A stretch of 64,000 bases of DNA from Alkalibacillus salilacus (GCF_030812915.1 NZ_JAUSTQ010000001.1:1-64000); one strand, 5' to 3'; positions 18,770-30,906 are shown, numbered from the stretch's first letter. Notes: a model not told the origin generated them from the sequence alone. Made by a program: numbers and translations.

Positions 18770-20568
18770 TAATTAACATCTGGTTTCGCTAAACTTATGA
18801 CTAAGTCGCCAGGTTCACCAATTAATGTTTGCTTCTCTGGTGAATAGAAATCTAACATACCTGATTGTCTTAACATGACAAGTAATACATCTTCCGCATC
18901 ACAATCATCTAAGAAATCATTATAAGAGTATTCTTTCGTAATTAGTTTCTTCTTAAAAATGAACCCTCGATTAATCTTCTCGTTTAATGTCGTCCACGTA
19001 ATATCATCACTGAATAATACCGTACCACTAATATGGTGACTCACATCATTCAATGTATCACCAGCATCTGATTGAAGTGGTAATTGATAAAGTTTTTCCT
19101 TACCGTACTCAGGCTTAAATGTTGAGCTAACGAGCGTATTATAAGAATCGTATTCTGTGACACTTAACATGAAATCATAAGGTGTCATATCAAGTTGGTA
19201 TTCCATTTGTTCTGACAGAATTTCTTCATGTTCATGTGGCACGCCCGCTTGCTTCGCGTGGGTCAATCTACTGCTCGAAGCATCCGTAACGATCACAGGA
19301 ATATCTAAATTCTGCAATGTTTTAGCAAAACTTGTTGAGAATTTATTCGATCCCACAAAGATAACGCCTGGTTTATCATCCATGGAAAGCCCTAACTTGC
19401 GTGATAGCCATCCAATCGAAAAACCATGTGCAACAACGGTGAAAAATACCAGACCGAACGTTAGAGAGGTCAATATACTAGCATCCTCATAACCTGCATC
19501 CAACAGAATGCTTGCGAAATAAGCTGACACGGTTAACGCCACAATACCTCGAGGTGCAATCCAACCAACGAGCAGTTTTTCACGAAATTCTAAATTCGTT
19601 CCAATCGTTGAAAGGAAAATGGTTGCCGGACGAATCACAAACAACATCATGGCTATAAATAATAAAATATTCGGATCAAAAATCGATAATAACGTCTCAC
19701 GGTCGAGCGATGCTGTTAACATAATGAAAATCGCTGAAATGAGTAAAACAGATATATTTTCTTTAAAATGACGCATATCATTAATCGAAGCAATATGCAT
19801 ATTGGCAATCACAATACCCATGACTGTAACGGCTAACAATCCAGTCTCATGCATAATCATATCGGGAATCACAAAGGCCATAATAACAGTCACAAGAACC
19901 ACTGGTGATTTCAAAAACTCCGGTACTGCTCCTCGTTCAAATGACCAACCAATCATATAACCGAATAAGCCGCCGATAATCGCTGCAACTAATGAAGCAA
20001 GCAGGAACATTAAGACAGCACTAAATTCAACTGATTCCGTTGTTAAAAACTGAATAAATTCGAACGAGAATACAGCAATTAAAGCACCAAATGGATCAAC
20101 AATAATACCTTCCCATTTTAAGACGGCTGCAGCACGCGGCTTTAATTTTGCTTGGCGTAATAAAGGTAAGATGACAGTAGGACCTGTCACGATAAGAATG
20201 CCACCAATTACGAACGACACCGCCCAGGACAATCCTGCGATATAATGCGCTGCTAGGGAACCTAATATCCAGGCTAGCATTGCCCCTATTGTTACAATGC
20301 GAAATACGGGTTTTCGCATGCCACGAATTTCTCGGTAATCAAGATTAAGGCTTCCTTCAAATAAGATGATCCCGACGGCAATCGAAATTAATGGTCGAAA
20401 CAATTCCCCCAAGTCCTCTTGAGGATTCATAATTCCTAATACGGGCCCAGCAATCAGTCCGACAATTGACATGACTACAATGGCAGGCATACGCGTGCGC
20501 CAAGCTAACCATTGTGAGAAAACACCGAAGCCACCGATTAACATGAGCACCATTAAGATATGTTCCAT
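18769..20568 (-). CDS. CPA1-family Na+/H+ (or K+/H+) antiporter with C-terminal regulatory domains
   Basis: 599 residues. Residues 1-390 have about twelve membrane segments with CPA1 landmarks: ILFEGSLNLDYREIRG, the VTGPTVILPLLRQ segment, and GIIVDPFGALIAV carrying the transport Asp. Residues 400-500 resemble a TrkA-N Rossmann domain (PGVIFVGSNKFSTSFAKTL), though its glycine motif is degenerate, and the end resembles a TrkA-C domain. Such cytosolic domains gate transport by nucleotides. The gene is monocistronic, with GGGGGAATCAG before ATG 20568. Confidence 0.9.
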   Translation of the reverse strand: MEHILMVLMLIGGFGVFSQWLAWRTRMPAIVVMSIVGLIAGPVLGIMNPQEDLGELFRPLISIAVGIILFEGSLNLDYREIRGMRKPVFRIVTIGAMLAWILGSLAAHYIAGLSWAVSFVIGGILIVTGPTVILPLLRQAKLKPRAAAVLKWEGIIVDPFGALIAVFSFEFIQFLTTESVEFSAVLMFLLASLVAAIIGGLFGYMIGWSFERGAVPEFLKSPVVLVTVIMAFVIPDMIMHETGLLAVTVMGIVIANMHIASINDMRHFKENISVLLISAIFIMLTASLDRETLLSIFDPNILLFIAMMLFVIRPATIFLSTIGTNLEFREKLLVGWIAPRGIVALTVSAYFASILLDAGYEDASILTSLTFGLVFFTVVAHGFSIGWLSRKLGLSMDDKPGVIFVGSNKFSTSFAKTLQNLDIPVIVTDASSSRLTHAKQAGVPHEHEEILSEQMEYQLDMTPYDFMLSVTEYDSYNTLVSSTFKPEYGKEKLYQLPLQSDAGDTLNDVSHHISGTVLFSDDITWTTLNEKINRGFIFKKKLITKEYSYNDFLDDCDAEDVLLVMLRQSGMLDFYSPEKQTLIGEPGDLVISLAKPDVN

Positions 20569-20963
20569 TCTGATTCCCCCTAACGCCTGTTATATTAAAC
20601 AAGAAGGATGATGTACTTGTCATGACACATCCTTTAGTATTTTTGGCACAAGATACCCTGCCATTATAAATATGTGTTATGCCACCGTCAATCGAAAACT
20701 TCTACCTATTGCCATGACAGTGTTCAGGCGTTGGTTTCACTTAATAAAAGTAGTCTTATCATACCCATATTAAGACGGAGAATCAATTAAAAAATATTAG
20801 GACCCAATGACCAAATGATGATTAACCAAAGTCAGGACTATTATCTTAAAAATCCATTAAATTAATAATTCATCGACAATTTACAAAGCATTCGATCATA
20901 AAATATGCTATATTAAAATTAGACGTATTGATCATCCAAGCAATCGATGAAGGAGCATGTATA
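20569..20963. other. Divergent intergenic region, antiporter and sinR
   Basis: No coding sequence seen. A hairpin at 20604-20634 (AAGGATG, bulged A, TGT and complement) lies in the predicted antiporter leader and might act on that mRNA. Near sinR, ATGCTATATT around 20909 could be a -10 region. No riboswitch recognised. Confidence 0.35.
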
Positions 20964-21278
20964 ATGATTGGTTCAAGAGTTAAAAAATACCGCAAAGAAG
21001 CTGGAATGACCCTGTCTCAACTCGCGGAAGAGGCTGGAGTCGCTAAATCTTATATTAGTGCAATTGAACGAGACTTACAGCACAATCCTTCCATTCAGTT
21101 TCTTGAAAAAGTAGCGGCTGTATTAAACATCGACATCGACCAACTCATTAAAGATGAATCACTTGATGGTGATTGGGAAGAATTAGTAAAAGAAGCCATG
21201 GATTCCGGTGTTTCAAAAGATGAATTCCGTGAATTTATCGAGTTTAATAAATGGAAGAACAACAACCAAAATGAATAA
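20964..21278 (+). CDS. sinR: SinR-like transcriptional regulator
   Basis: 104 residues. Residues 1-65 are an XRE HTH very close to SinR (SRVKKYRKEAGMTLSQLAEEAGVAKSYISAIER). The C-terminal helices (WEELVKEAMDSGVSKDEFREFIEFNKW) resemble the SinR/SinI interaction domain. In B. subtilis SinR represses matrix operons. ATG 20964 follows GAAGGAGC; the longer in-frame reading lacks a ribosome site. No separate sinI gene is visible. It converges on the sortase-tasA locus, and SinR-type sites lie upstream of tapA, so it probably controls that locus. Confidence 0.9.
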   Translation: MIGSRVKKYRKEAGMTLSQLAEEAGVAKSYISAIERDLQHNPSIQFLEKVAAVLNIDIDQLIKDESLDGDWEELVKEAMDSGVSKDEFREFIEFNKWKNNNQNE

Positions 21279-21294
21279 TCAACTCCATATAAAT

Positions 21295-21338
21295 AAACAC
21301 CCGTTTATAACTTATTAACTCGTTATAAACGGGTGTTT
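21295..21338. terminator. Bidirectional terminator, sinR and sortase
   Basis: AAACACCCGTTTATAAC pairs perfectly over 17 bp with GTTATAAACGGGTGTTT. The right arm contains the last codons and stop of the sortase gene. Confidence 0.88.
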
Positions 21339-21901
21339 TTCGCTTGCACAATAAGTCGTTTTTCTCCGTCAGTTGTGCACGTGATTAAGGTGATAATAGA
21401 TTGGTCACCTTTATCTTGAAGAATATCAATGTCTTCAGGCGTCACAACAGTGATCTGAAACACTTCATATTCAACCATCTTGTCTCTCGTTTCAATCGTA
21501 ATTTCATCGCCACGTTCTACTTGATCTAGCCTTGAAAATAGTCTTCCTTCCGTTCGTGAACGATGAGCTGCTATTCCAATATTTCCAGGCTCTCCAAACC
21601 TATTCCCTTGTCGGATTAATCCCGCTCCAATATCTAACGATTGGGTAGAAATATCATCTAATAATGGCAGGGTTAACCCTAACTCTTCAATATGAATCAA
21701 GCCATAAACGTCTTCATCCCGAAAAGTTTGATTCATAGGCGTACTTGCCGTTTGTGCTTCCACTTTTAAATGGTCATTCATAGCCTGAAAACTTTCGACT
21801 AAACCCTGCTCTTCTTGCATATGCTCTGCTTGTTGTAAATCAGGCCACGCCATCACCATAAGTCCAATCACGATCAAACCAACAGCAACTAACCTGACCA
21901 T
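21323..21901 (-). CDS. srtD: Class D sortase
   Basis: 192 residues: one N-terminal membrane anchor, then a sortase beta-barrel. The catalytic set is visible: His 113 in IAAHRSR, Cys 175 in TLITCTTDG and Arg 182 in KRLIVQA. TLITC and the small size fit class D. It cleaves an LPXTG-like signal and joins the protein to peptidoglycan. Start ATG 21901 overlaps the stop of the LPXTG gene (TGATG), so the two are translationally coupled and are the obvious enzyme-substrate pair. Last gene of the matrix operon. Confidence 0.92.
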   Translation of the reverse strand: MVRLVAVGLIVIGLMVMAWPDLQQAEHMQEEQGLVESFQAMNDHLKVEAQTASTPMNQTFRDEDVYGLIHIEELGLTLPLLDDISTQSLDIGAGLIRQGNRFGEPGNIGIAAHRSRTEGRLFSRLDQVERGDEITIETRDKMVEYEVFQITVVTPEDIDILQDKGDQSIITLITCTTDGEKRLIVQAKNTRL

Positions 21902-22539
21902 CAATCACTCACCCACATCTGTTTCAAACGTTTATGCCACAACAATAAGCATATACCCGATGAGACCAATAAGGTTCCGATGACATAATATAGATATGGA
22001 ATTGTTTCACCCGTTTGCGGAAGTAATCCACCAGGTAATGAACCACCTGTGAACGGTAAGAGGCGATCTTCATCACTTGCGACAGACTCAGCATTCTCTT
22101 CTATTTGAGCTGAAAATGATAACTGAACGCCAACATTTAGCCCTTGATACGAATTATCAGATTCCATGGGAAATTCTACGTGAAACAGAAGCTCTTCCTC
22201 ATCTTCAACATCTAATGTAACCATTTCCGACTCTATAAAATTGGCTAACGAACCTTGATAAATTACTTTTTGCTGATCGTTTTTCACCGTTAAATCCAAC
22301 TGTTCATATATATAATTAGACCCATGTAAGTATTTGGCATCCCCAGTTACCACCAATGGTGCTTCATGGTGATTTTCAACACGAACAGTTTCGGTCATAT
22401 AATCACCAGGCTTTAATTGATCCACCTCAAATATGACATCGTCTGGACTAACACTGAACAGATCATCATCAGCTTGTGACACGATTGGTTGAATACTCAA
22501 CATTAACAATATGATAAAGGTGACGAATAACGAACGCAT
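21901..22539 (-). CDS. LPXTG wall-anchored protein with TasA/CalY-like domain
   Basis: 212 residues. Signal peptide (1-22, cleavage near SQA), a beta-rich domain, then sorting signals LPFTG (161-165) and LPQTG (173-177), a hydrophobic segment and a basic tail (WHKRLK). The second motif is placed correctly for sortase cleavage. Near residue 34 it reads VIFEVDQLKPGDYMTETVRVEN, closely parallel to FDISNLKPGDYFEKTIVLEN in the neighbouring TasA protein. I infer a wall-anchored TasA-family relative that could tether fibres. ATG 22539 after AAAGGAGTG. Separated from the tasA genes by a terminator. Confidence 0.85.
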   Translation of the reverse strand: MRSLFVTFIILLMLSIQPIVSQADDDLFSVSPDDVIFEVDQLKPGDYMTETVRVENHHEAPLVVTGDAKYLHGSNYIYEQLDLTVKNDQQKVIYQGSLANFIESEMVTLDVEDEEELLFHVEFPMESDNSYQGLNVGVQLSFSAQIEENAESVASDEDRLLPFTGGSLPGGLLPQTGETIPYLYYVIGTLLVSSGICLLLWHKRLKQMWVSD

Positions 22540-22566
22540 GACGTCACTCCTTTCTATCTTGCGAAA

Positions 22567-22598
22567 AAAAGATAAGGAGGCCACCCCCCTTATCTTTT
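22567..22598 (-). terminator. Terminator between tasA2 and the LPXTG gene
   Basis: On the minus strand AAAAGATAAGG plus GG pairs with CC plus CCTTATCTTTT, one mismatch, followed by more T. It would lower expression of the LPXTG and sortase genes relative to the fibre subunits. Confidence 0.82.
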
Positions 22599-22604
22599 AT
22601 GGAT

Positions 22605-23450
22605 TTATTCTGTCTTTGAACCGTCTCGGTTTGTATCTGTTCTTCCGTTCTCGTCAATGTTACCATCGCCATTATATTCTTGACCATCCCATTGGCGAGC
22701 TTCGAATGAGAGTGTGATATCAGCCGAATCGCCTTGGAATTTGTTTTGTTTATAAGTGCCATCATTGTAAGTTTCGTCATCTTTAACGAACCTCACTTTG
22801 ACACCCATTTGGTCTTCGTCAGAAGGATCTACAGGAATACCTTCCCAGCCTTCATTAGCCGTTGTCGAGACTTTCAAACGATTGTCAACTAAACGGTCAC
22901 CATCGACTGCATTTGCAAGAGTTAGACGTGCATCATCAATCTCACTCTGCGTACCCACCTGGTTACCTAACGAATCAGATGCTAGATATAAATCTTTAAG
23001 AGAGACATTGAGAAAAACATCTTTCGGATAGTTATTATTGTCACCTTCACGACCTACTTGTAAAAATTCAACCTTAAATTGGTCCAAATAATCTAGCACA
23101 CTATAGTCAGTATCTTCAGTCCACGTATCACCGTAACCTGCATCGCCTTGCTCAGGTACATAATCCGTGAATTCTACATCTTCAATCGTCATCAATACAT
23201 CTTTAATGGCAAGACTACCGTTATTATCAAATTGAATATAACGTGTCATGTGATCACCTGGTTTCAGGTCAGTAATGTCGAACGTATAAGGTCCTTCATC
23301 CTCAGACAAATCCATTTTTAGCGTCCCTGCTTCAACACTGCCTGTTGTCGCGTCTACATCATTGAACGCTGCCCAAGTACCACCAGCGATTAAGCTAAGG
23401 CCCATTGCTCCAGCAATACCGCTAACAGTGAGCTTCTTTTTTATAGCCAT
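22605..23450 (-). CDS. TasA/CalY-family matrix fibre protein (second copy)
   Basis: 281 residues. SipW-type signal peptide: KKKLT, hydrophobic GIAGAMGLSLIAGGTWA, then AAFNDVDA at the mature start. The mature protein contains the family motif FDITDLKPGDHMTRYIQFDN and a long acidic body, ending in a Gly/Asn/Asp tail (DGQEYNGDGNIDENG). Such proteins form extracellular fibres of the biofilm matrix (TasA) or camelysin-like surface proteins (CalY). It is about 65 residues longer than the first copy, mainly by an insertion after residue 90. 28 bp behind the first copy. Confidence 0.92.
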   Translation of the reverse strand: MAIKKKLTVSGIAGAMGLSLIAGGTWAAFNDVDATTGSVEAGTLKMDLSEDEGPYTFDITDLKPGDHMTRYIQFDNNGSLAIKDVLMTIEDVEFTDYVPEQGDAGYGDTWTEDTDYSVLDYLDQFKVEFLQVGREGDNNNYPKDVFLNVSLKDLYLASDSLGNQVGTQSEIDDARLTLANAVDGDRLVDNRLKVSTTANEGWEGIPVDPSDEDQMGVKVRFVKDDETYNDGTYKQNKFQGDSADITLSFEARQWDGQEYNGDGNIDENGRTDTNRDGSKTE

Positions 23451-23478
23451 TAACTAATACCTCCAATAAATGAACTAA

Positions 23479-24126
23479 TTACTCTGGCTCTACTTCGTCA
23501 TTACTTCTGTCATCGCCACCCATTTGCGTTGCTTCGAAATCGAACTTTAAAGTTGCGCCTTCGCCTTGGTATATGTTTTGCATTTGATAACGTGAGTCAC
23601 CAATTGTTTCAGGATTATTAACGAATTTTATTTTCACATCGTATTCCAAACTTTCATCTGCTTTTAAACCAACTTCATTCCCTGAACCTGTAATATCTTC
23701 CGGATTGTTATGATTAACCATAGTATTTAATGGAATACCATTTTTAGAACCGTTAATATACACCTTAAATTGACTTAAAAAGTCATCCATATTATTATCA
23801 GCTTCTTCACCAAATTTGTCTTCCAAATCTAATACATCCTCATTTTCCCATCCATCAGCTGATACTTGAGTCAAAATCTTATTAATATCAAGCGATCCTT
23901 TATTTTCTAATACAATAGTCTTTTCAAAATAGTCACCCGGTTTTAAGTTAGAAATATCGAATTGAAAACTTTCCGATTCATCAACCGCTAAATCCAATGT
24001 CCCAGCTTTAAACGTGTTACTCACTTCTTCAACATCATTAAATGCTGCATACGTTCCTCCTCCGATTAAAGATAGGCCAAGAACTCCTGTCATGACACCT
24101 ACACCCAATTTTGATTTAAAACCCAT
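23479..24126 (-). CDS. tasA: TasA/CalY-family matrix fibre protein (first copy)
   Basis: 215 residues. Signal peptide with the SipW-type junction GGGTYA-AFNDVEE. Mature part begins with a short strand (FKAGTLDLAVDES), then FDISNLKPGDYFEKTIVLEN. Predicted secreted and polymerised outside the cell with help from TapA after SipW cleavage. Acidic C-terminus (DDRSNDEVEPE). Lies between sipW and the second tasA, in the order known from tapA-sipW-tasA operons. The 84-bp gap to sipW holds a hairpin that may shape mRNA stability. Confidence 0.93.
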   Translation of the reverse strand: MGFKSKLGVGVMTGVLGLSLIGGGTYAAFNDVEEVSNTFKAGTLDLAVDESESFQFDISNLKPGDYFEKTIVLENKGSLDINKILTQVSADGWENEDVLDLEDKFGEEADNNMDDFLSQFKVYINGSKNGIPLNTMVNHNNPEDITGSGNEVGLKADESLEYDVKIKFVNNPETIGDSRYQMQNIYQGEGATLKFDFEATQMGGDDRSNDEVEPE

Positions 24127-24180
24127 AATAAAATTCCTCCTTAGATTGTTTCTCTTAATAGAGATTGTGATATTTATTTC

Positions 24181-24203
24181 ATCGAAACTTAGTAAGCTTC
24201 GAT
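24181..24203 (-). other. Hairpin in the sipW-tasA gap
   Basis: ATCGAAGCTT and AAGTTTCGAT on the minus strand form a 10-bp stem with one G-T pair and a short loop. No T-run, so an RNA processing or stability element is more likely than a terminator. Confidence 0.45.
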
Positions 24204-24210
24204 AAAAGCA

Positions 24211-24792
24211 TTAGGAAACTTCTTCATTCAGCTTTGGTCGATCCATTCGTTTCTGTTTCTTCTCTTCTTTAAAAGCTGTAACGATCATTTTAATCGACCA
24301 ACCAATTAACCATAAACCTGGGATCACAAGAAGTAACATGACTCCCATACTCGAATTCGCAAAATCCATAACATAACCTATATACGGTACATTAATGCCA
24401 CCGAACTTGCCGTAGATATTTTCTGGTAATACAGCATTTGCATCAGCTGCATCATTGTTGTCACCCTTAGTTCGGAACATCAATTGACCATCATTATTTA
24501 AAACATCGGTAATTCGATGTGTGACAAACGTTTGATTATCTTCCTGGAACATAATGATGTCGCCTTCTGCTAGATTACGAACATCATAGTTTTGGTTAAT
24601 ACCAATGACTGACCCTGTTTGAATCTCAGGTTCCATTGACCCGGAATAGACTACTTTTAACTCTTGCCCAAATATAGTCGGTTCTCCATTTGACGTAACG
24701 TTCGTGATGACCATTGTGAATACGACTAATAACAAACTCACTAAAATTATGTTCATCGTTCGACTTAGCCATTTAAGCGTTTTTGTTTTCAT
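24211..24792 (-). CDS. sipW: Signal peptidase I, SipW type
   Basis: 193 residues, membrane segments near both ends. The catalytic Ser is Ser 52 in VYSGSMEPEI, and the general base is His 92 in FVTHRITD instead of Lys, which defines the ER-type SipW subgroup. SipW matures TasA and TapA. ATG 24792 after AAGGGTGATG. It lies 10 bp after tapA and ahead of the tasA genes, as in B. subtilis. Confidence 0.95.
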   Translation of the reverse strand: MKTKTLKWLSRTMNIILVSLLLVVFTMVITNVTSNGEPTIFGQELKVVYSGSMEPEIQTGSVIGINQNYDVRNLAEGDIIMFQEDNQTFVTHRITDVLNNDGQLMFRTKGDNNDAADANAVLPENIYGKFGGINVPYIGYVMDFANSSMGVMLLLVIPGLWLIGWSIKMIVTAFKEEKKQKRMDRPKLNEEVS

Positions 24793-24802
24793 AACATCAC
24801 CC

Positions 24803-25843
24803 TTAATCATTCTCGTTTTGATTATCATTTGATGATTCTTCTTCTTTCACTTGAGTGTCATCATCTTTTGAATCTTGAGTTTTTGATGTCTGATCTTCTT
24901 GTTGCTTGTCATCAGTTGAGTCAGTTTTAGAAGTTTCTTTTTCTTGTTTAGGATCTTGCTGTTGATCACTCTTGGTATTTTGTTGGTCTTCCTTTTCATC
25001 TGAAGCGTCAGTTGATGAATCCTCGGAACCCTCTTTTGTCTCTTCATCTTTATTATCTTGATCTTTTGACTCTTGTTGTTTGTCTTCAGTGTTTTCTTTA
25101 CTATCATTTCCTGATTCGTTCGTTACATTTTCTTCATCGGATTCTTGGTTATTTTTAGATTTAGATGTGTCATTAGATGATACTTTGTTTTCTTTTTGTT
25201 CGTTATTGTTATCTCTATCTTTTTGGCCATTGCCATTATTGTTTTCTTTTTTATCCGTACGGCGTTCATCTTTGCTATTTGCTGATTGCTCTTCTTCACA
25301 ATCTTTAAGTTTAATTGCTCCGCTTTTACCACCGTTGTCACCGCCTGGATGTCCGTCTGGTCGAACAAACTTAAAGCGATAACGACCATTTTTGTCAGGG
25401 TTAAAAGTCAGTTCATCTGTATCGTCTTTACCAAGTAACTCTGTCTTGCCTTCAAAACCTGAGATCCGCTGCCAATCCGGTTTCCCTTTAAGGTTAGCCG
25501 CACGATACACATGATACTTCCAAGGGGATGTCATATCTTCACCTGTGTTTTTAACCGTAGCCGTTATTTGCTCACAACTTCCATTAGCCCCTCCTTCGAA
25601 AGTCAGTGAACTTTTATCCCAACCCTCACCGTCATCCGGTATATCCGGCGTCCATTCCCCTACCTGAAATGCCCCTTCAACGGATGTGATATCATTAAAT
25701 TTCGCTGCTGTTCCATCAACCGTCAAGGCTAATAGTAGAAATGCAATGTACACCGTGACTAGCGGTTTTATATACAAATTCCGTTTCATTTGCCGTCGTC
25801 GTTTGATCGTCAAACGTGTTTGTCTCAAGGGCTTCACCACCAC
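24803..25843 (-). CDS. tapA: TapA-like fibre anchoring/assembly protein
   Basis: Up to 346 residues. A basic N-terminus, a membrane segment (25-43) and a SipW-like junction (GTAA-KFNDI) lead into a beta domain with Cys 90 and Cys 182 that may pair. From about residue 185 to the end it is a highly charged, low-complexity Lys/Glu/Asp/Ser/Gln tail of some 160 residues, far longer than the tail I would expect for B. subtilis TapA. First gene of the operon with operators just upstream. The start is uncertain: GTG 25843 is taken, ATG 25789 has no ribosome site. Confidence 0.83.
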   Translation of the reverse strand: MVVKPLRQTRLTIKRRRQMKRNLYIKPLVTVYIAFLLLALTVDGTAAKFNDITSVEGAFQVGEWTPDIPDDGEGWDKSSLTFEGGANGSCEQITATVKNTGEDMTSPWKYHVYRAANLKGKPDWQRISGFEGKTELLGKDDTDELTFNPDKNGRYRFKFVRPDGHPGGDNGGKSGAIKLKDCEEEQSANSKDERRTDKKENNNGNGQKDRDNNNEQKENKVSSNDTSKSKNNQESDEENVTNESGNDSKENTEDKQQESKDQDNKDEETKEGSEDSSTDASDEKEDQQNTKSDQQQDPKQEKETSKTDSTDDKQQEDQTSKTQDSKDDDTQVKEEESSNDNQNEND

Positions 25844-25864
25844 ATTAAATTACTTCAACGTTTT

Positions 25865-25893
25865 ATTATATGCGTATGTTCTTTATTAAGAAC
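25865..25893 (-). promoter_or_regulatory. tapA promoter with overlapping SinR-type operator 1
   Basis: Perfect -10 TATAAT on the minus strand at 25865-25870. At 25878-25893 is GTTCTTTATTAAGAAC, a 16-bp inverted repeat of SinR boxes (GTTCTYT) covering the -35 position. The same GTTCT-N6-AGAAC layout is known for SinR operators. Binding here would block RNA polymerase. Confidence 0.75.
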
Positions 25894-25948
25894 AATTCAA
25901 AGTATATATCTTTGTTATAATTTTGAAAAATTGAATATAGCCTCTTAT

Positions 25949-25964
25949 GTTCTCAATAATGAAC
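25949..25964 (-). promoter_or_regulatory. SinR-type operator 2
   Basis: GTTCTCAATAATGAAC: one full box GTTCTC and an imperfect facing half (GTTCAT). Centre is 71 bp from operator 1. Confidence 0.6.
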
Positions 25965-26028
25965 AAAATCACACTATTTACTTCAACTTGCTAACTTTTT
26001 CTTAAAATTCCGCCTATTTATTCGTTAT

Positions 26029-26035
26029 AAAGAAC
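26029..26035 (-). promoter_or_regulatory. SinR-type half-site 3
   Basis: AAAGAAC (GTTCTTT on the minus strand), a single box about 190 bp upstream of tapA. Weak alone; counted because it joins two better sites. Confidence 0.4.
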
Positions 26036-26048
26036 AAAACATTAAAAA

Positions 26049-26091
26049 AAGAGCCTACGTTAAACCATTAAATGATTTAACGTAGGCTCTT
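26049..26091 (-). terminator. Terminator of the 26120 gene
   Basis: A perfect 16-bp stem AAGAGCCTACGTTAAA with its complement, followed by a T-run on the minus strand. It isolates the tapA promoter region from upstream transcription. Confidence 0.88.
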
Positions 26092-26119
26092 AGAACCTGT
26101 TTTATCCGTTTCCGTGGGA

Positions 26120-26299
26120 TTATTGCGCTCGTTCGAGTTGTTGGCGTAATTCTGCTAGTTCATCCTCAATTCGATTAAGTGATTTCTCTAGCATCGTGAC
26201 GTTGCCTCCGTTTGCTTCCAACTTATCTAAATCGCCTTGAATTCGAATATAATCCATTTTTAATTGATCAATTTGAGCTTGAATTTCATCTTTAGTCAT
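26120..26299 (-). CDS. Small coiled-coil protein
   Basis: 59 residues, almost entirely helical with heptad-like spacing (EIQAQIDQLKMDYIRIQGDLDKLEA and LEKSLNRIEDELAELRQQLE), split by NGGN. It looks like an antiparallel helical hairpin. It resembles the short SE1832-type hypothetical proteins of Bacillales, but I am not certain. ATG 26299 after GAGTG; no other start fits. Function unknown. Confidence 0.75.
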   Translation of the reverse strand: MTKDEIQAQIDQLKMDYIRIQGDLDKLEANGGNVTMLEKSLNRIEDELAELRQQLERAQ

Positions 26300-26383
26300 T
26301 GTTTTCACTCCAATCACAAAATCAACTCTATTGTAACGGATATGTGATTTTTCATGCAATTCATACGTTTTTAAGCAAAAAAA

Positions 26384-26419
26384 TCCGTGCTACATCTCAT
26401 TAATTAAGATAAGCACGGA
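26384..26419 (-). terminator. Terminator of the 26446 gene
   Basis: TCCGTGCT pairs with AGCACGGA around a 20-nt loop; seven T follow on the minus strand. Confidence 0.7.
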
Positions 26420-26445
26420 ACACGATTAATTTTGATCATAGACTC

Positions 26446-26970
26446 TTAATGGTGAAAAACAAAACTTTTAAGTGGGACAGTTTGTTGTTTGGATTCGTCG
26501 TTGATTTGATATTGAATCTTCAAGTCACTTAAATCAAATTGATAGTTTTGTTCATGGATCGTTACTTTAAATACGACTGTCATTTCATCCTCAGTCATGG
26601 TGAAATCGTCTGGTTGTTCATATTCGCCAACGACTTCTCGCATGTCAGGACTGAATCCGTAATATAGATCCGTCTGATTATTCGGGTCGATGAATGTTTC
26701 AATATAGATACTAGGATCGGCTTCAGTTAAGACAGACCCATCATCCTTAATAATTTCTAACCCTTCAATAGTTGGCAGGGTTTCTCCTGTCCATTTGTAT
26801 GTGTGACCGATATAGACATCGAGATATTCATTAAACACCTTGGCGTGAGCACCTGTATGACTTACATTGACAAACTCACCCTTGTCACTGTTCGCATCCA
26901 CAACAAAATAACCCATAAAAGCGACAATGATCAAAAGGGGACTTATTAACAGCCACCTGACATTATTCAT
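26446..26970 (-). CDS. Membrane-anchored extracytoplasmic protein of unknown function
   Basis: 174 residues with one N-terminal hydrophobic segment (WLLISPLLIIVAFMGYFVV) and an acidic outside domain. The domain has YIGHTYKWTGETLPTIEGLE near the start and ends with LKSFVFHH. No family recognised. ATG 26970 follows AGAGGTGTC. It stands alone between the matrix locus and the hut operon. Confidence 0.72.
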   Translation of the reverse strand: MNNVRWLLISPLLIIVAFMGYFVVDANSDKGEFVNVSHTGAHAKVFNEYLDVYIGHTYKWTGETLPTIEGLEIIKDDGSVLTEADPSIYIETFIDPNNQTDLYYGFSPDMREVVGEYEQPDDFTMTEDEMTVVFKVTIHEQNYQFDLSDLKIQYQINDESKQQTVPLKSFVFHH

Positions 26971-27046
26971 TTTGACACCTCTACCCAATATTCTACTATC
27001 ATTATATGCTTACATATATTATTCTATACCTTTTGACAAAATCCTG

Positions 27047-30905
<3,859 letters not shown>

Positions 30906-30906
<1 letters not shown>

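Noticed and set aside
25080-25389. Open frames overlapping the tapA tail on both strands
   Set aside because: By-products of the low-complexity Lys/Glu/Ser codons; no ribosome site and no protein-like pattern.
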